The notes beneath the pieces were generated by a model. It searched no databases and was not told the origin of the DNA. It was given only the letters and a program-made list of their open reading frames with translations. The position numbers and the translations under genes are program-made. Below are positions 42,920-54,631 of a stretch of DNA of 64,000 nucleotides, piece after piece. The DNA comes from Trigonopsis variabilis (Eukaryota > Ascomycota > Trigonopsidomycetes > Trigonopsidales > Trigonopsidaceae), in contig PPXM03000009.1 of NCBI GenBank assembly GCA_003707065.3, forward strand, positions 372,001 through 436,000, written 5' to 3'. Each line of letters opens with the position of its first letter. Position 1 is the stretch's first letter.

Positions 42920-43940
42920 GGTGGCTAGAGGTGTGGTTGGGCAGCGTCGACACGCAAGGGGCTAGCAACCGTTTCCGGCGAACTTCTTTGGAACCGTAAA
43001 CCTGCTTGCGGCCTAACAGTATCTAATTCCTGGTGTCTGCTCTATTCTACGGATGCTGACGGTCGATGCGTCTTGAGTGGCTTGTCTTGTAGATTTATTA
43101 CGCAAGCTCTTGCAGTCGGGTTTAGATGTTGCTATTAGTAGTAGTGTTAGCGGTAGCATCTGGGACACGAGCTCGACCTGTCCAACAGCAAAGATATCGT
43201 TGCTTAGTTGCTCTTGGCATGCATGGATTTCATATTGTTCTAATCGGCTTGGAACCTGTTCTGAGACAGGCTGCCCAAGCCGGTAGATTGATAGATGAGT
43301 GATTGATCGGAAAGGTGCAGGTAGAATACAGTGCGCTCAGTAGTGGACCGTCCTTCCCTCGTGTATATTCACATCTCAATAGCTGCGTTCTCAGACGATA
43401 AGGTCGTGCCTTGGTACGAGAGCTATACAAGACACATGGCTATACAAGACACATGGCCTATATCTGCTACCGGAAGCGCGGGCTGAACGATGCAGTGTGA
43501 AAGCCAGTAAGAACGATCTATCTATTTGATTGAATGTCCTTGTAATATGTTCTAGTTGAGCTGTTCGTCATGACTTGTGCTATACCGCTCTGATCTCGAT
43601 TTGAATTCTGAAACCTTTGGGCATTTAATACTCATCTACAAGACATATACCGAAACCAAGCAAGACCTTTATGAAATGACGAGATGTTTTTCCATTTCGA
43701 CCACTCGACATTGGCGATAGCTCCAAAGGAGCTGTTTGTACCCTGCCGGTCGCATACCTTGCAAAGACTCAGCGCTGTTATACCTTGGCATTTGCAAATG
43801 TTACACTTCTATAACCATGAACAAGCTTGGGCATTTCAGGCGAGGCGAGTGTGGGCGGAGGCGCGTCCTAGGGCATCAAGGCGTCTCTGTTATTTAAAGA
43901 CGCCTAGCTGCTCCAAGAGAACTACAGAATCTGCCTTTCT
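42920..43940. other. Divergent intergenic region YPT1/MFS gene
   Basis: About 1 kb without a recognised gene. It contains a 17-bp perfect tandem duplication at 43423-43456 (unit CTATACAAGACACATGG). Confidence 0.55.
43423..43456. repeat. 17-bp perfect tandem duplication
   Basis: Two adjacent copies of CTATACAAGACACATGG (43423-43439 and 43440-43456). No function is visible. Confidence 0.85.
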
Positions 43941-45546
43941 ATGAGTACCGTCAGAGATATCCAAGACGAAGAAAAAATGATCGACTTGGGCGGTGCTGAG
44001 GAGAACGAAGCTCGTCCGGAGGATCCTGCTCTTTATAAGCAGATCGGCGGGGAAGAAAGGCCTTTGGTCTTCAGCAGTACGCTGCATGAAATAATCTGTC
44101 TTGTGTGCTTGACGATGGCGCCCGTGATGAACTCTACCAATATCGGGTCGACGCAGATCGCCATGCCCAGCATTGCCCGAGACTTTGCGGTCGAAGGAGG
44201 CCGGCAGAGCTGGATTACGTCTGCATACCCTCTGACGTCGGGCTCGTTCCTGCTGCTGATGGCTGGGTAAGTAGACCTGGCAAGCAAGCTGACGGGCTAG
44301 GATATCGGATGCGATTGGGAGAAAGCGCATGTTGCTGACGGGCATGGGCATGTTTGTCGTGTTTCAAGTCGTTACTGGGTTTGCTCCAACCGATATCGTT
44401 TTTGATGCCTGCCGCGGCATCCAGGGTCTGGCTGGGGCCATTGCTCCTCCTGCCGCGGTTGGCATCCTCGGAAACCTCTATCGCGACGGCAAGCGAAAGA
44501 ACAAGGCGATGGCGACCTTTTCGGCTGGCGCGCCCCTAGGGTTTGTGCTTGGTATTGTTGTGGGCGGGCTGTGCACCGAGCTGCTTTCCTGGAGAGCTTC
44601 CCAGTGGTGCTGGGCGATTTATTTCGCCCTTATCCTGGCTGCGGCCTACTTTTACGTGCCCTCGGATCCGCCCATCGACAAGACAAGGGCAGTTGCCCAG
44701 CTGAAAGGACTGGACTATGGTGGCGCCGCTCTGGTCACCCTTGGCCTCGTTTTCTTTGTGTTTAGCCTTTGTCAGGCCCACAGTGGTCCGCAGGGCTGGA
44801 GGACGTGGTACATTGTGGCCCTGCTGGCCGTGGGCGTGGGCTTGCTTTGCTGTTTTGTTGCTTATGAAGCGTGGGTGGCGGCCAACCCCCTAATGCCCCT
44901 GTACATATGGAAATATCCCGGGTTTGCGCTCATCATGGTGATTCTCTTCTTTGGCTGGATGGACTTTTCGGGGATTCTGGCCTACCACAACACCCTGGTC
45001 TTCCAAAAGGTGCGGGGCGCCAGTCCGCTGCTGACGACGGCCATGATGGTCCCCATGGCCGTGGGAGGCATCCTGGTCAACATCTTTGCGGCCTACACCC
45101 TCCATTTGATTCCCGGCCGGGTCCTGATGGTCGTCGCCATGGCGGGCTTCTCTGCCGGCGCTCTGCTCTGGGCCCTGCAGCCCACCGCCTGCAGCTACTG
45201 GCGAATGCCCTTGCCTGCCATGCTGCTGGCGGTCATCGGGGCCGATCTGGGATATAACGTGGCAAACATGCACACTCTCTCAGCCGTCCCGCCCGAGCTC
45301 AAGAGCACCTCGGCCGGCATTTTCAACACGGTCCAGCAGCTGGCCATTGCCATTGGAGTCGCGGCGTCCGCCAGCATAGTCGACTCGATTACTCCTTTTC
45401 CAGATAGCGCCTCGCCTGAGCAGCTGATGCAGGGCTATCGAGGCGCATACTGGTTTGCTTTTGCGGGGGCCGGCTTTGGGCTCGTCCTGTCGTTCTTTCT
45501 AAAGATTGGAACCAAGGGAGGAGTCGGGGGTGGAGGTGAGTCTTAA
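43941..45546 (+). CDS. MFS transporter, 14-span drug/amine exporter type (Atr1-like)
   Basis: Major facilitator superfamily protein of the DHA2-like group, which in fungi exports drugs, borate or amino-triazole-type compounds by proton antiport; the substrate here is unknown. Two exons, 43941-44266 and 44301-45546, give 523 aa. The 34-nt intron (GTAAGT, branch CTGAC, acceptor GGCTAG) restores LLLMAGISDAIGRKRML, the loop 2-3 motif A region. A hydrophilic N-terminus of about 50 residues precedes MAPVMNSTNIGSTQIAMPSI (span 1). Other family features are FDACRGIQGLAGAIAPPAAVG (motif C-like region continuing) and SWRASQWCWAIYF. About 14 hydrophobic segments can be counted, ending in LVLSFFLKIGTKGG. 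It is predicted to sit in the plasma or vacuolar membrane. Confidence 0.9.
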
Positions 45547-45830
45547 AGAGGATATGGGGTCCCACCTACTGAATACAAGTACACGAGCATTACCTGATGC
45601 GAGAAGAGCGAGCGACATGACTGCCATCAAGGCCGTCTGTTGAAAGACATTTACAAGACCTCCAACCGCCGTACGACTATGACAAGCCAAGATTCTAAAA
45701 CTTCTGTGAATATTCAAAAGATAATAAGTGCCATTAAAATGTAGGGATGCTCGTGTTCAGTGTAGTAACGGTTGTCGTTCAGGCTCTCGATCTGTCTTGA
45801 CAACGACACGCTCTCTGATGCTCTCCTGAC

Positions 45831-46673
45831 ATGGCTCCTCCGACCAGCAAATATAGAGACTTGACGGCGCGGTTAGGCGCCGAATCTAACCTTCTCCATC
45901 AGCTGATTGTGCGCAACAAAAACCAGCACCGTCAGGCGTACTGGTGGCGGTATCTGGCCATGGTGTCGAAGCATCTCGCGCGGCTGCTTGATCTGTGCCA
46001 GCAGGCAGTTGGCGATCCCAGTGACGAGACAGAGTGGCCGGTGGGGTCTGCCAAAATCGACCGTCAAGTCTTGGTCCTCTACAAAAAGCTGCTTCCCAAG
46101 GCCTACCGAGCGTTCCAGTCACTTACCGCGCAAGCCCAGTACCCTCTCTTGGGCGTGTGTCTTGTCGCCTGCACAAGCTCGCTCTATTCGACGCTGGACG
46201 TCATTGTGCCCCGCTTGGGAGCCAAGCCTCCCCAGGCGGCCGCGGTGGCTCCTGAATCGGCAGAGCTGGGCGAAGTCATTGATCGCATGTCACTGTTACA
46301 AACGTTGCCTGCACCTGGCGGCGAGCGTTCTGCCGCTGAGCACGGCGAGGGTTCTGTCGCTGAGCACTTGCATATGAAGCCTGTCGAGCACTTGCATATG
46401 AAGCCTGTCGAGCACTTGCATATGAAGCCTGTCGAGCACTTGCATATGAAGCCTGCCGCTGAGCACTTGCATATGAAGCCTGTCGAGCTCTTGGATATGA
46501 AGCCTGCCGCTGAGGCTTCCAGGGAACTAGGCAGCGACTCGCGCCTCTTTCCAAAAAAGTCCAAGAAAAAGACAAAAAAGCCAAAACAGAAGCGTTTTCT
46601 TTCCGCACTTGAGGACAAAGACAGTGACGATCCTGTTAGTCAGATCTTTGCTGGTCTCTTTACTGGTCTATAG
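45831..46673 (+). CDS. RMP1: RNase MRP protein subunit Rmp1
   Basis: Protein subunit specific to ribonuclease MRP (not RNase P), involved in rRNA and mRNA processing. The product has 280 aa with no intron. The Rmp1 core is in the N-terminal half: HQLIVRNKNQHRQAYWWRYLAMV (family pattern RN-NQH-x3-WW-x2-L), then helical LYKKLLPKAYRAFQSL and AQAQYPLLGVCLVACTSSLY. The second half is unusual: six tandem copies of an 8-residue unit (EHLHMKPV and variants, 46362-46508), a Lys-rich nuclear-type tract (PKKSKKKTKKPKQKR), and the end SQIFAGLFTGL. Yeast Rmp1 is about 201 aa, so the repeat accounts for much of the extra length. It is convergent with GLT1. Confidence 0.87.
   Translation: MAPPTSKYRDLTARLGAESNLLHQLIVRNKNQHRQAYWWRYLAMVSKHLARLLDLCQQAVGDPSDETEWPVGSAKIDRQVLVLYKKLLPKAYRAFQSLTAQAQYPLLGVCLVACTSSLYSTLDVIVPRLGAKPPQAAAVAPESAELGEVIDRMSLLQTLPAPGGERSAAEHGEGSVAEHLHMKPVEHLHMKPVEHLHMKPVEHLHMKPAAEHLHMKPVELLDMKPAAEASRELGSDSRLFPKKSKKKTKKPKQKRFLSALEDKDSDDPVSQIFAGLFTGL
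46362..46508 (+). repeat. In-frame 24-bp minisatellite in RMP1
   Basis: Six copies of a 24-bp unit encode EHLHMKPV with minor variants (46362-46385, 46386-46409, 46410-46433, 46434-46457, then a GCT codon, 46461-46484, 46485-46508). The first copies are near-identical at the DNA level, which implies recent expansion. The last unit is degenerate (ELLDMKPA). All lengths are multiples of three, so the frame is kept. Confidence 0.92.
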
Positions 46674-47014
46674 GTCAGACCTAAAACAAGACGAGACTCG
46701 AGAGTCGACTCGAGAGCACTGGCGCCGCTGTTCTAAGCCCTATGTGGCTCGTTGACTATCAGCGCTCTTGAGTCGCACTCGGCCATGTATCATAAGCAGG
46801 CGTAGTACTCCCATAGAGTATGGGAATTACGTTGTGACTTCAAGTCGAAATAATATATCGGCTATATTCTGTGTACTATAAAGTATGGACTGGTGGACTT
46901 GGGAACGTATGGTCTGCTTCACGTCCAAATCATGATTGATTTGAATAGTTTCGTTCGTATCACGCACTCTCCACGCACTACGCCGATCAAACAAAATCTT
47001 TTCTAACTTGTACA
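46674..47014. other. Convergent intergenic region RMP1/GLT1
   Basis: About 340 bp between two 3' ends. It contains a duplicated GACTCGAGAG (46695-46704 and 46707-46716) and otherwise nothing recognisable. Confidence 0.55.
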
Positions 47015-49766
47015 CTAATCCCTAAGCTGAATTCCTCCGTTCGCCGGAAGCAATGAGTTTTTCATCAGATACTCGTCCACCGCGCGCGCGCACTGCCGGC
47101 CTTCTTGGATACCCCACACAATGAGCGACTGGCCGCGGCGGCAGTCGCCACAGGCAAACACCTTGTCCTCGACGTGGTAGCTGGCGGCGGTCGTCGTCTG
47201 GATCGTGCCCCGCGGGCTGCGCTCGACCGCGAGGTTCTGGGCCTCGGGGCCGACAAAGCCCATCGAGAGCAGGACAACGTCGGCGGGGAAGAACTCCTGG
47301 CTGCCGGGCACCTCGGCCATCTGCCAGCCGCCCGACTCGGAGCGCTTCCACTCGACGCGCACCGTGTTGATGCCCTTGACGTTGCCGGCCTCGTCGCCGA
47401 CAAAGTCCTTGGACAGAATGCAATACTCGCGCGGGTCGCGGCCGTAGTGCGCCTTGACCTCGCTGTGGCCGTAGTCGACGCGGAAAATGCGCGGCCACTG
47501 GGGCCACGGGTTGTCGGCGGCGCGCGTCGCCGGCGGCTGGGGCAGGAGCTCAAAGTTGACGATGCTCTTGGCGCCATGGCGAACGGACGTGCCAATGCAG
47601 TCGTTGCCCGTGTCGCCGCCGCCAATGACGACCACGTTCTTGTCGTGGAGGAGCGCGTGCGTGTGCTCGAGGTCGCCCTCGAGCAGCCCTTTGGTGTTGG
47701 CCGTCAGCAGCTCCATGGCGAACTTGATGTTGTTGAGCTCGCGGCCGGGGATCTTGAGGTCGCGGGGGACGGTCGAGCCCACGCTGAAGATGACGGCGTC
47801 GTAGCGCTCGCGCAGCTCGGCGGTCGAGACGTCGTGGCCGACCGTGGTGCCCACGACAAACTCGACGCCCTCGGCGGCCAGGAGGTCCGTGCGCCGCTGG
47901 ACGATGCGCTTGTCGAGCTTCATGTTGGGGATGCCGTACATGAGCAGGCCGCCGGGGCGGTCGGCGCGCTCGTAGACGGTGACCTTGTGGCCGGCCTTGT
48001 TGAGCTGGTCGGCGGCGGCGAGGCCGGCGGGCCCAGAGCCCACGACGGCGACGGTCTTGCCGGTGCGGGAGGCGGGCGGGGTGGGCACGATCCAGCCCAT
48101 CTCAAACCCGCGGTCGATGATGGCGCACTCGACCGACTTGATGCCCACCGGGTCCTCGTTGATGCCCAGCACGCACGCGCCCTCGCACGGCGCCGGGCAC
48201 ACGCGCCCGGTGAACTCGGGGAAGTTGTTGGTCATGAGCAGGCGGTCGAGCGCGTCGCGCCAGCGGTCCTTGAACACGAGCTCGTTCCACTTGGGAATGA
48301 TGTTGGACACCGGGCAGCCGGTGTCGCTCTGGCAGAACGGCACGCCGCAGTCCATGCACCGCGCGGTCTGGTACTTGAGGTCCTCGTCGCCCAGCCGCGA
48401 CGACAGCTCGGCCCAGTCCTTGGTCCGGACCTTGGCGGTGCGGTACTTCTCGGCGCGGCGGGTGTACTTCATAAACCCCTTGACCTTGTCGAGCGCCAGC
48501 GGCTTCTTGGCCTCGGCGGCCACGTCCACCACCGTGTCCTCGACGTCTTGAAGCTTGGGCTCGTGGTTGGCCGCCACGTCGTCGGGCTGCTGCGGGCGCT
48601 GGCGCTCCTCCTCCTTCTTGAGGTTCTTCATCAGCGCGCTGAGCTCGAGCGAGGACTCGGACGCGATCTTGGCCCGCTTGGCCTGCTCGGCCTCGAGCAC
48701 CTTCTTGTAGTCGGTCGGGAGCACCTTGACGAAGCGCGGCAGGATGTGGTTGAAGTTGTGCAAGATCTTCTCGGCCAGCTCGGAGCCGGTGTAGTGCAGG
48801 TGGTCCTCGATCAGCCCGCGCACAAACGCAATCTCGGTCGGCTCCGTCAGCCCAACCAGCTCGACCATCTCCATGTTGACCTTGGCCGGGAAGTCGCGGG
48901 CAATGTCGAGCACGTAGGCAATGCCGCCCGACATGCCGGCGGCGAAGTTGCGCCCGGTGAGGCCCAGCACCACGACGCGGCCGCCGGTCATGTACTCGCA
49001 GCCGTGGTCACCGACGCCCTCGACGACCGCGGTGGCGCCCGAGTTGCGCACCGCGAACCGCTCGGAGGCGACGCCGCGGAAGAAGCAGGTGCCCGACGTG
49101 GCCCCGTACAGACAGACGTTGCCGATGATGATGTTCTCCTCGGGCTTGAAGGTCGAGTCCTTGGGCGGGTACACAATCAGGCGCCCGCCCGACAGGCCCT
49201 TGCCCACGTAGTCGTTGGCGTCGCCCTCGAGCTCGAGCGTGATGCCGGGCGCCAGAAAGGCGCCAAACGACTGGCCGGCCGACCCGCGGATGTTGACGTG
49301 CACGGTGTCGCTGGGGAGGCCCTGCTCGCCAAACTTCTTGGAGATGCGGTACGACAGCGTGGCGCCGAGCGCGCGGTCGGTGTTGACGATGTCGGCGTCG
49401 ATCTGCACCGGCAGGCCCTTATCGAGCGTGATCTCGGCCTCGTCGATGAGCTTGTTGTCGAGGCGCACGTGCAGGCGGTGGTCCTGCTTGCGCACGTTGC
49501 GCGTGGCCACCCCCGGGCGCAGCGTGTGCGCCGGCGTCAGGATGGGCGTCAGGTCGAGCGTGAGCGCCTTGGGCGAGCGGATGTCGTCGCGCACCTTGAG
49601 CTTCTCGGCGCGCCCGACCATCTCGTTGATGGTGCGGAAGCCCAGCCTGGCCATGATCTCGCGCAGGTCGTTGGCCAGGTAGAAGAAGAAGTTGATGACG
49701 TGCTCGGGCAGGCCGGTGAACTTGGCGCGCAGCGACGGGTCCTGCGTCGCGATGCCCACCGGACAC

Positions 49767-49802
<36 letters not shown>

Positions 49803-52800
49803 ATGGCGATCAGCGGCGTGGTCGCAAAGCCCCACTCCTCGGCGCCGAGCAGGCAGGCAATGGCAATGTCGCGCCCGGTGCGCAGCTGGCCGTCGGTCTG
49901 GACAATGACGCGCCCGCGCAGGTCGTTGAGCACCAGCGTCTGGTGCGTCTCGGCGAGCCCGAGCTCCCACGGCAGCCCGGCGTACTTGATGCCCGTCCAG
50001 CGCGAGGCGCCGGTGCCGCCGTCGTGGCCCGACACCAGAATGTGGTCGGCCTTGGCCTTGGCGACGCCCGACGCAATGATGCCGACGCCCACCTCCGAGA
50101 CCAGCTTGACCGACACCCGCGAGCGGGGATTGGCGCACTTGAGGTCGTAGATGAGCTGCTTGAGGTCCTCGATCGAGTAGATGTCGTGGTGGGGCGGCGG
50201 CGAGATGAGGCCCACGCTGGGCGTCGAGTGGCGGGTGCGGGCGATGGAGGTCGACACCTTGTGGCCGGGCAGCTCGCCGCCCTCGCCCGGCTTGGCGCCC
50301 TGGGCCATCTTGATCTGGAGCTCGTCGGCGTCGGCCAGGTAGTTGGACGTCACGCCAAACCGCCCCGAGGCCACCTGCTTGATGGCCGAGCGCATGGTGT
50401 CGCCGTTGGGCAGCCGCTGCGACCGCTCAACGTCCTCGCCGCCCTCGCCCGTGTTGGACTTGCCGCCGAGGCGGTTCATGGCCAGCGCCAGCGTCGAGTG
50501 GGCCTCGAGGCTGATGGAGCCGTACGACATGGCGCCGGTGACGAAGCGGTGGACAATCTCGGTCCACGGCTCGACCTGGTCGATCGGCACCGGCGTGCTG
50601 GCGGCGTAGTCAAAGTCGAGCAGCCCGCGCAGCGTGCAGTGCTTGATCTGCTCGTACTCGTTCTTCTTGTACTCCTCGTAGGCCTTGTCGTTCGAGTTGC
50701 GCACGGCGTCCTGGATCTTGGCGATCGAGACGGGGTCGTTGATGTGCGCGTCGCCGCCGTCGCGGTAGTGGTACTCGCCCGACTCTGGCAGGCCCGGCGG
50801 GCGGATGGTCTCGCGCGACGGGAAGCCGCGCTCGTGCAGCGCCAGCGCGTCCTGCGCAATGTGCTCAAACGTGACGCCCTTGATGCGCGACGCGGAGCCG
50901 GCAAAGCAGCGGTCGACGACCGAGTTGTCGATGCCGAGGATCTCAAAGATCTGCGCGCCCTTGTACGACGCCAGCGTCGAGATGCCCATCTTGGACATGA
51001 CCTTGAGAATGCCGCCGTCGCAGGCGTGCTTGTAGTTGGCGACGACCGCGTCGTCGCTGAGGTCGCCCTTGATCAGGCCCTCGCGGTTCATCTTGACCAG
51101 CAGCTCGAGGCACAGCCGGGGGCAGACCGCGTCGGCGCCGTAGCCCAGCAGGCAGCACAGATGGTGCACCTCGCGCGCCTCGCCCGAGTCGACGATGATG
51201 GCCACGCGCGACCGCAGCTTGTTGCGCACCAGGTGGTGGTGCACCGCGCCCACGGCGACCAGCGACGACACCGCCACGCGGTCGTCGGCCACCGCGCGGT
51301 CGGTCAGCACGATGATGCGGTCCTGGTCGGCGATCGCCTGCGACGCGGCCTCGCAGATGTCGTCGAGCGCGTCCGTGTACCCCGAGATGCCGCGCGCCTT
51401 GTCGAACGTGATGTCGATCGTGGCCACGGTCCACGCGGGATAGACCGTCGCGATGTTGGTGATGGTGCTAAACTCGGCGAGCGTCAGCACCGGCGACGGC
51501 AGCAGCAGCCGGTTGCACTGCTTGGGGTTCATCTCGAGCACGTTGCCCTGGGGGCCAATGTAGCACTCGAGCGACATGACGATCGACTCGCGGATGGGGT
51601 CGATCGGGGGATTGGTGACCTGCGCAAACAGCTGGCGGAAGTACTCGTACGTCAGTCGCGGCTGGCCGGCCAGACACGCCAGCGGGCCGTCGTTGCCCAT
51701 CGAGCCGAGGGCCTCCTTGCCGGTGCCGGCCATGGGCGCCAGCAGGAGCGACACCTGCTCGAACGAGTAGCCAAACGCCTTGAGGAGCGGGTCGGCCTGC
51801 ACCGGCGCCGACGACACCGCCGGCTGGAGGCTGACGCCCTTGGCGGCGAGGCGCGTCTCGAGCGCGGGCATGGTCAGCATGTTGCCCGAGAGCCAGCTGC
51901 GGAAGTCGAAGCGCTTGGCGACCTTGGCCTTGAGCTCCTTGTCGTCGACGATGCGCCCCTCGACCGTGTCGACGAGCAGCATGCGCCCCGGCTTGAGGCG
52001 GCCTTTCTGGACGATCTTGTTGGACTCGATGAGGATGACGCCGACCTCGGAGGCGCAGATCATGCGGTCGTCGTCGGTGACATAGTAGCGGCACGGGCGC
52101 AGGCCGTTGCGGTCGAGGTTGGCACCGCAGTAGCGCCCGTCGGCAAACGTAAACAGCGCCGGCCCGTCCCAGGGCTCCATCAGGCACGCGGCCCACTCGT
52201 AGAAGGCCTTCTTGTTGGGGTCCATGAGCGCGTTGTTCTGCCACGCCTCGGGGACCATGAGCATGACGGCCTCGGGCAGCGAGAGCACGCCGTTGATGAC
52301 GAGGAGCTCGAGCACGTTGTCGAACGCGGCCGAGTCCGAGCCGCCCTCCTCGATGATGGGCAGCAGCAGGTCGAGCTCGTCGCCAAAGAGGTCCGAGTGC
52401 ATGAGGCCCTCGCGCGCGCGCATCCAGTTTTTGTTGCCGCGCAGCGTGTTGATCTCGCCGTTGTGGGCCGCCCACCGCAGCGGCTGGGCGCGGTCCCACG
52501 AGGGGAACGTGTTGGTGGAGAAGCGCGAGTGGACGAGGGCAAAGTGGCCTTCGTAGTCGACGTTGAGGAGATCAAAGTAGTACTGGTAGACCTGGATGGG
52601 CACGAGCTGGCCCTTGTAGACGATGTTTTTGTTGGAGAGGGAGCAGATGTAGAACCAGTTGCGGAGCCCGATGGTGTGGGTGGACTGCTTGCGCAGGACG
52701 TAGAGCTGCCGCTCAAAGTACTTTTCGTCAAACGGCGCGCTGGCCTCGGCGGGCTTGGTGCCCGCGCCATACGCGGCCTCGAGCACCACGCAGGGCTGGA

Positions 52801-53376
52801 GGATCGTGGGCTCGCGCGAGAGCGACGCGGGGCCGAGGATGGACGAGTCGCGGGGGACCTCGCGCCAGCCAAGCACCCGCAGGCCCAGCGGCTTGGCCAG
52901 CTGCTCGAACTGGGCCTTGGAGTCGACGAGCGTTTCCTCGTCGTTTTTGAAAAACAGGTTGCCCACGGCGTACTGGCCGAGCGCAGGGAGCTCGACGCCG
53001 CACTCGCGGTAGAACTCTTTCATCATGAACCGGTGGGGAATGGACGTCATGACGCCGGCGCCGTCGCCGTCGCGGGCGTCCGATCCGACGGCACCGCGGT
53101 GGGTCATGTTGCACAGGAGATTGCGGGCTGGGGTTAGTTTGGCACGGAAAACAGAGTGGATCATAGATCCACTCTGGCACGGCACCTACCATCGCTGACG
53201 AGCTTGTGAGAAACCTGGCCCTTGATGTGGCAGATGAAACCGACACCGCAGGCGTCCTTCTCGTAGTCGGGATCGTACAGACCCTGCTTGACGGGCAGCG
53301 TCTGGGCCCAGGACGAGTTGGACGGAACCTCGTCGTACTCGTACACAGACGATCTGGGTTCTACTTCATTTTCCAT
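47015..53376 (-). CDS. GLT1: NADH-dependent glutamate synthase (GOGAT)
   Basis: Makes two glutamates from glutamine and 2-oxoglutarate using NADH, as a single fused polypeptide of 2099 aa (yeast Glt1 is 2145). Two exons, 53376-53190 and 53127-47015. The 62-nt intron (GTAGGT, branch AACTAAC, acceptor CCCCAG) restores [17 protein letters not shown]. Order of domains: class II glutamine amidotransferase with nucleophile C43 in KDACGVGF, central and FMN-binding domains, the 3Fe-4S cluster in [15 protein letters not shown], and the beta part with cysteine clusters [15 protein letters not shown] and CPAPCEGAC. It ends with FAD-binding [13 protein letters not shown] and NADH-binding [11 protein letters not shown]. 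Almost every third codon position is G or C, far more than in genes to the left. A 5' UTR intron is possible (acceptor near 53397). Confidence 0.96.
53152..53176 (-). repeat. 11-bp perfect hairpin inside the GLT1 intron
   Basis: Arms CAGAGTGGATC and GATCCACTCTG with a 3-nt loop lie wholly within the 62-nt GLT1 intron (53128-53189), between the 5' splice site and the branch point. In the pre-mRNA this would fold into a stable stem-loop that shortens the effective donor-to-branch distance. Confidence 0.88.
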
Positions 53377-53396
53377 GATTACCAAAGGCGTTGATC

Positions 53397-53472
53397 CTGG
53401 GGTTAGTCGAGCCCGGTGCTGACAGCCAATGAGAGCCCACCCAAAGGCAATCAGGGCGAGAAAACCACTCAC
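53397..53472 (-). other. Possible 5' UTR intron of GLT1
   Basis: On the minus strand a GTGAGTGG donor (53472) and a CGACTAACCCCAG branch/acceptor (53397) frame a 76-nt segment just upstream of the GLT1 ATG. The acceptor is nearly identical to that of the coding intron (AACTAACCCCAG). Not proven. Confidence 0.42.
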
Positions 53473-54506
53473 AGTCAATGTACTGACAAACTGTTTATAT
53501 CCGAGACTTGTAGACAGGAGAATAAGAGCGGGGGGCGTCTGTTGAACCGAAGCAGCCCGGTTAGCCATCGTTTGCGTCTTATCAGTGCAGCGACTTACCT
53601 AAACACAGATCCGCGCCACCAAACAACAGGGAACGTTACTAGACAGAGAGATCCTCGGGTTGTATAAGCACAAGACGTGTATTCTGACAATCAGACGATC
53701 TTGCTTTGGCGCGCTCGGTAAAGAGAAAAGGAGGCCGAGAGGGTGGAAAAAATTTCGGTATCGACGCCGTTGCTAGGCGACTGCGCGGCCTGCGATTGCT
53801 ACCCGGCAATCAAGCCACTCTGTCGCATGTCGCTTCTGGCGCTTCTGCCGTGGACAGCCGGCGCTGGCCGCCTATCTCAGCCGTTTCTTTCTTATCTACG
53901 TCGTCGCATCTACTCGTCGCCCTCTACGTCGGCCCTCCTAGTCCTCGAGCAGCTGTCGTTGCTAAGCACAGCTGTAACATCACGTCCTTATCAGTGACTA
54001 CTAATCATCATCGGAGATATCCGCAACTTGGACATAACTCTTGGCGTCTCGAACGCTGCTCTGGTTTTTTTCTCGTGCGTCTTGTTAAACAAGCGCCAAT
54101 TTATTCGTAGGCGTCAAAGGGTGCCCACTGGTGCCCACCAGAGGGTCTGAGAACCTTATCAGCCCGTGCCAGGCAACCAATCACATGCCTCATGAGTAAG
54201 CTCATCCCACTTTGCCGAGGGCCGACCAGATCCTTATCTATACTGCCCGTATTGGCAACGCAATCCGATACAACAGAAAGTTGAGCAGCATCAGCAAAGG
54301 CAATCAACGGGGCAGTCAACTGTGTGTTTGTGATTACGTTTGACTCATGTTACTTGTTTAGTGCACACCCCTGAGTCTTGTGAGTCTCCACATACTTGGA
54401 CTGTCGCTGAAACACTCGATGTGAGTCGGTCGATGTGAATCGTGTCGGATGTACCAGGAGAGAGCCAAGTGGTAATTGCAGGATTAGCTGATTGGATTGC
54501 TGCGTG

Positions 54507-54631
54507 GATTCCTGCTAGATTCCTGCTTGATTCCTGCTGGATTCCTGTGGATTCCTGTGGATTCCTGTGGATTCCTGTGGATTCCTGTGGATTCCTGCTT
54601 GATTCCTGTGGATTCCTGCTTGATTCCTGCT
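54507..54631. repeat. Tandem repeat of 10/11-bp units, 12 copies
   Basis: Twelve units of GATTCCTG followed by TG (10-bp form) or CTT/CTA/CTG (11-bp form). Five central 10-bp copies are identical. It is a minisatellite in a gene-poor region, with no evidence of transcription. Confidence 0.9.

Noticed and set aside
47105-53137. A 2010-codon open frame on the plus strand, antisense to GLT1
   Set aside because: It exactly shadows GLT1. The extreme G/C at third positions removes stop codons from the opposite strand. The translation is rich in R, A, V, H and D repeats with no domain.
53706-54110. 134-aa frame upstream of GLT1
   Set aside because: Arg/Ser-rich, overlaps other short frames in the same region, and has no conserved segment.
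54507-54631. Possible CRISPR-like array
   Set aside because: Units are contiguous without spacers, and the organism is a fungus. It is a minisatellite.
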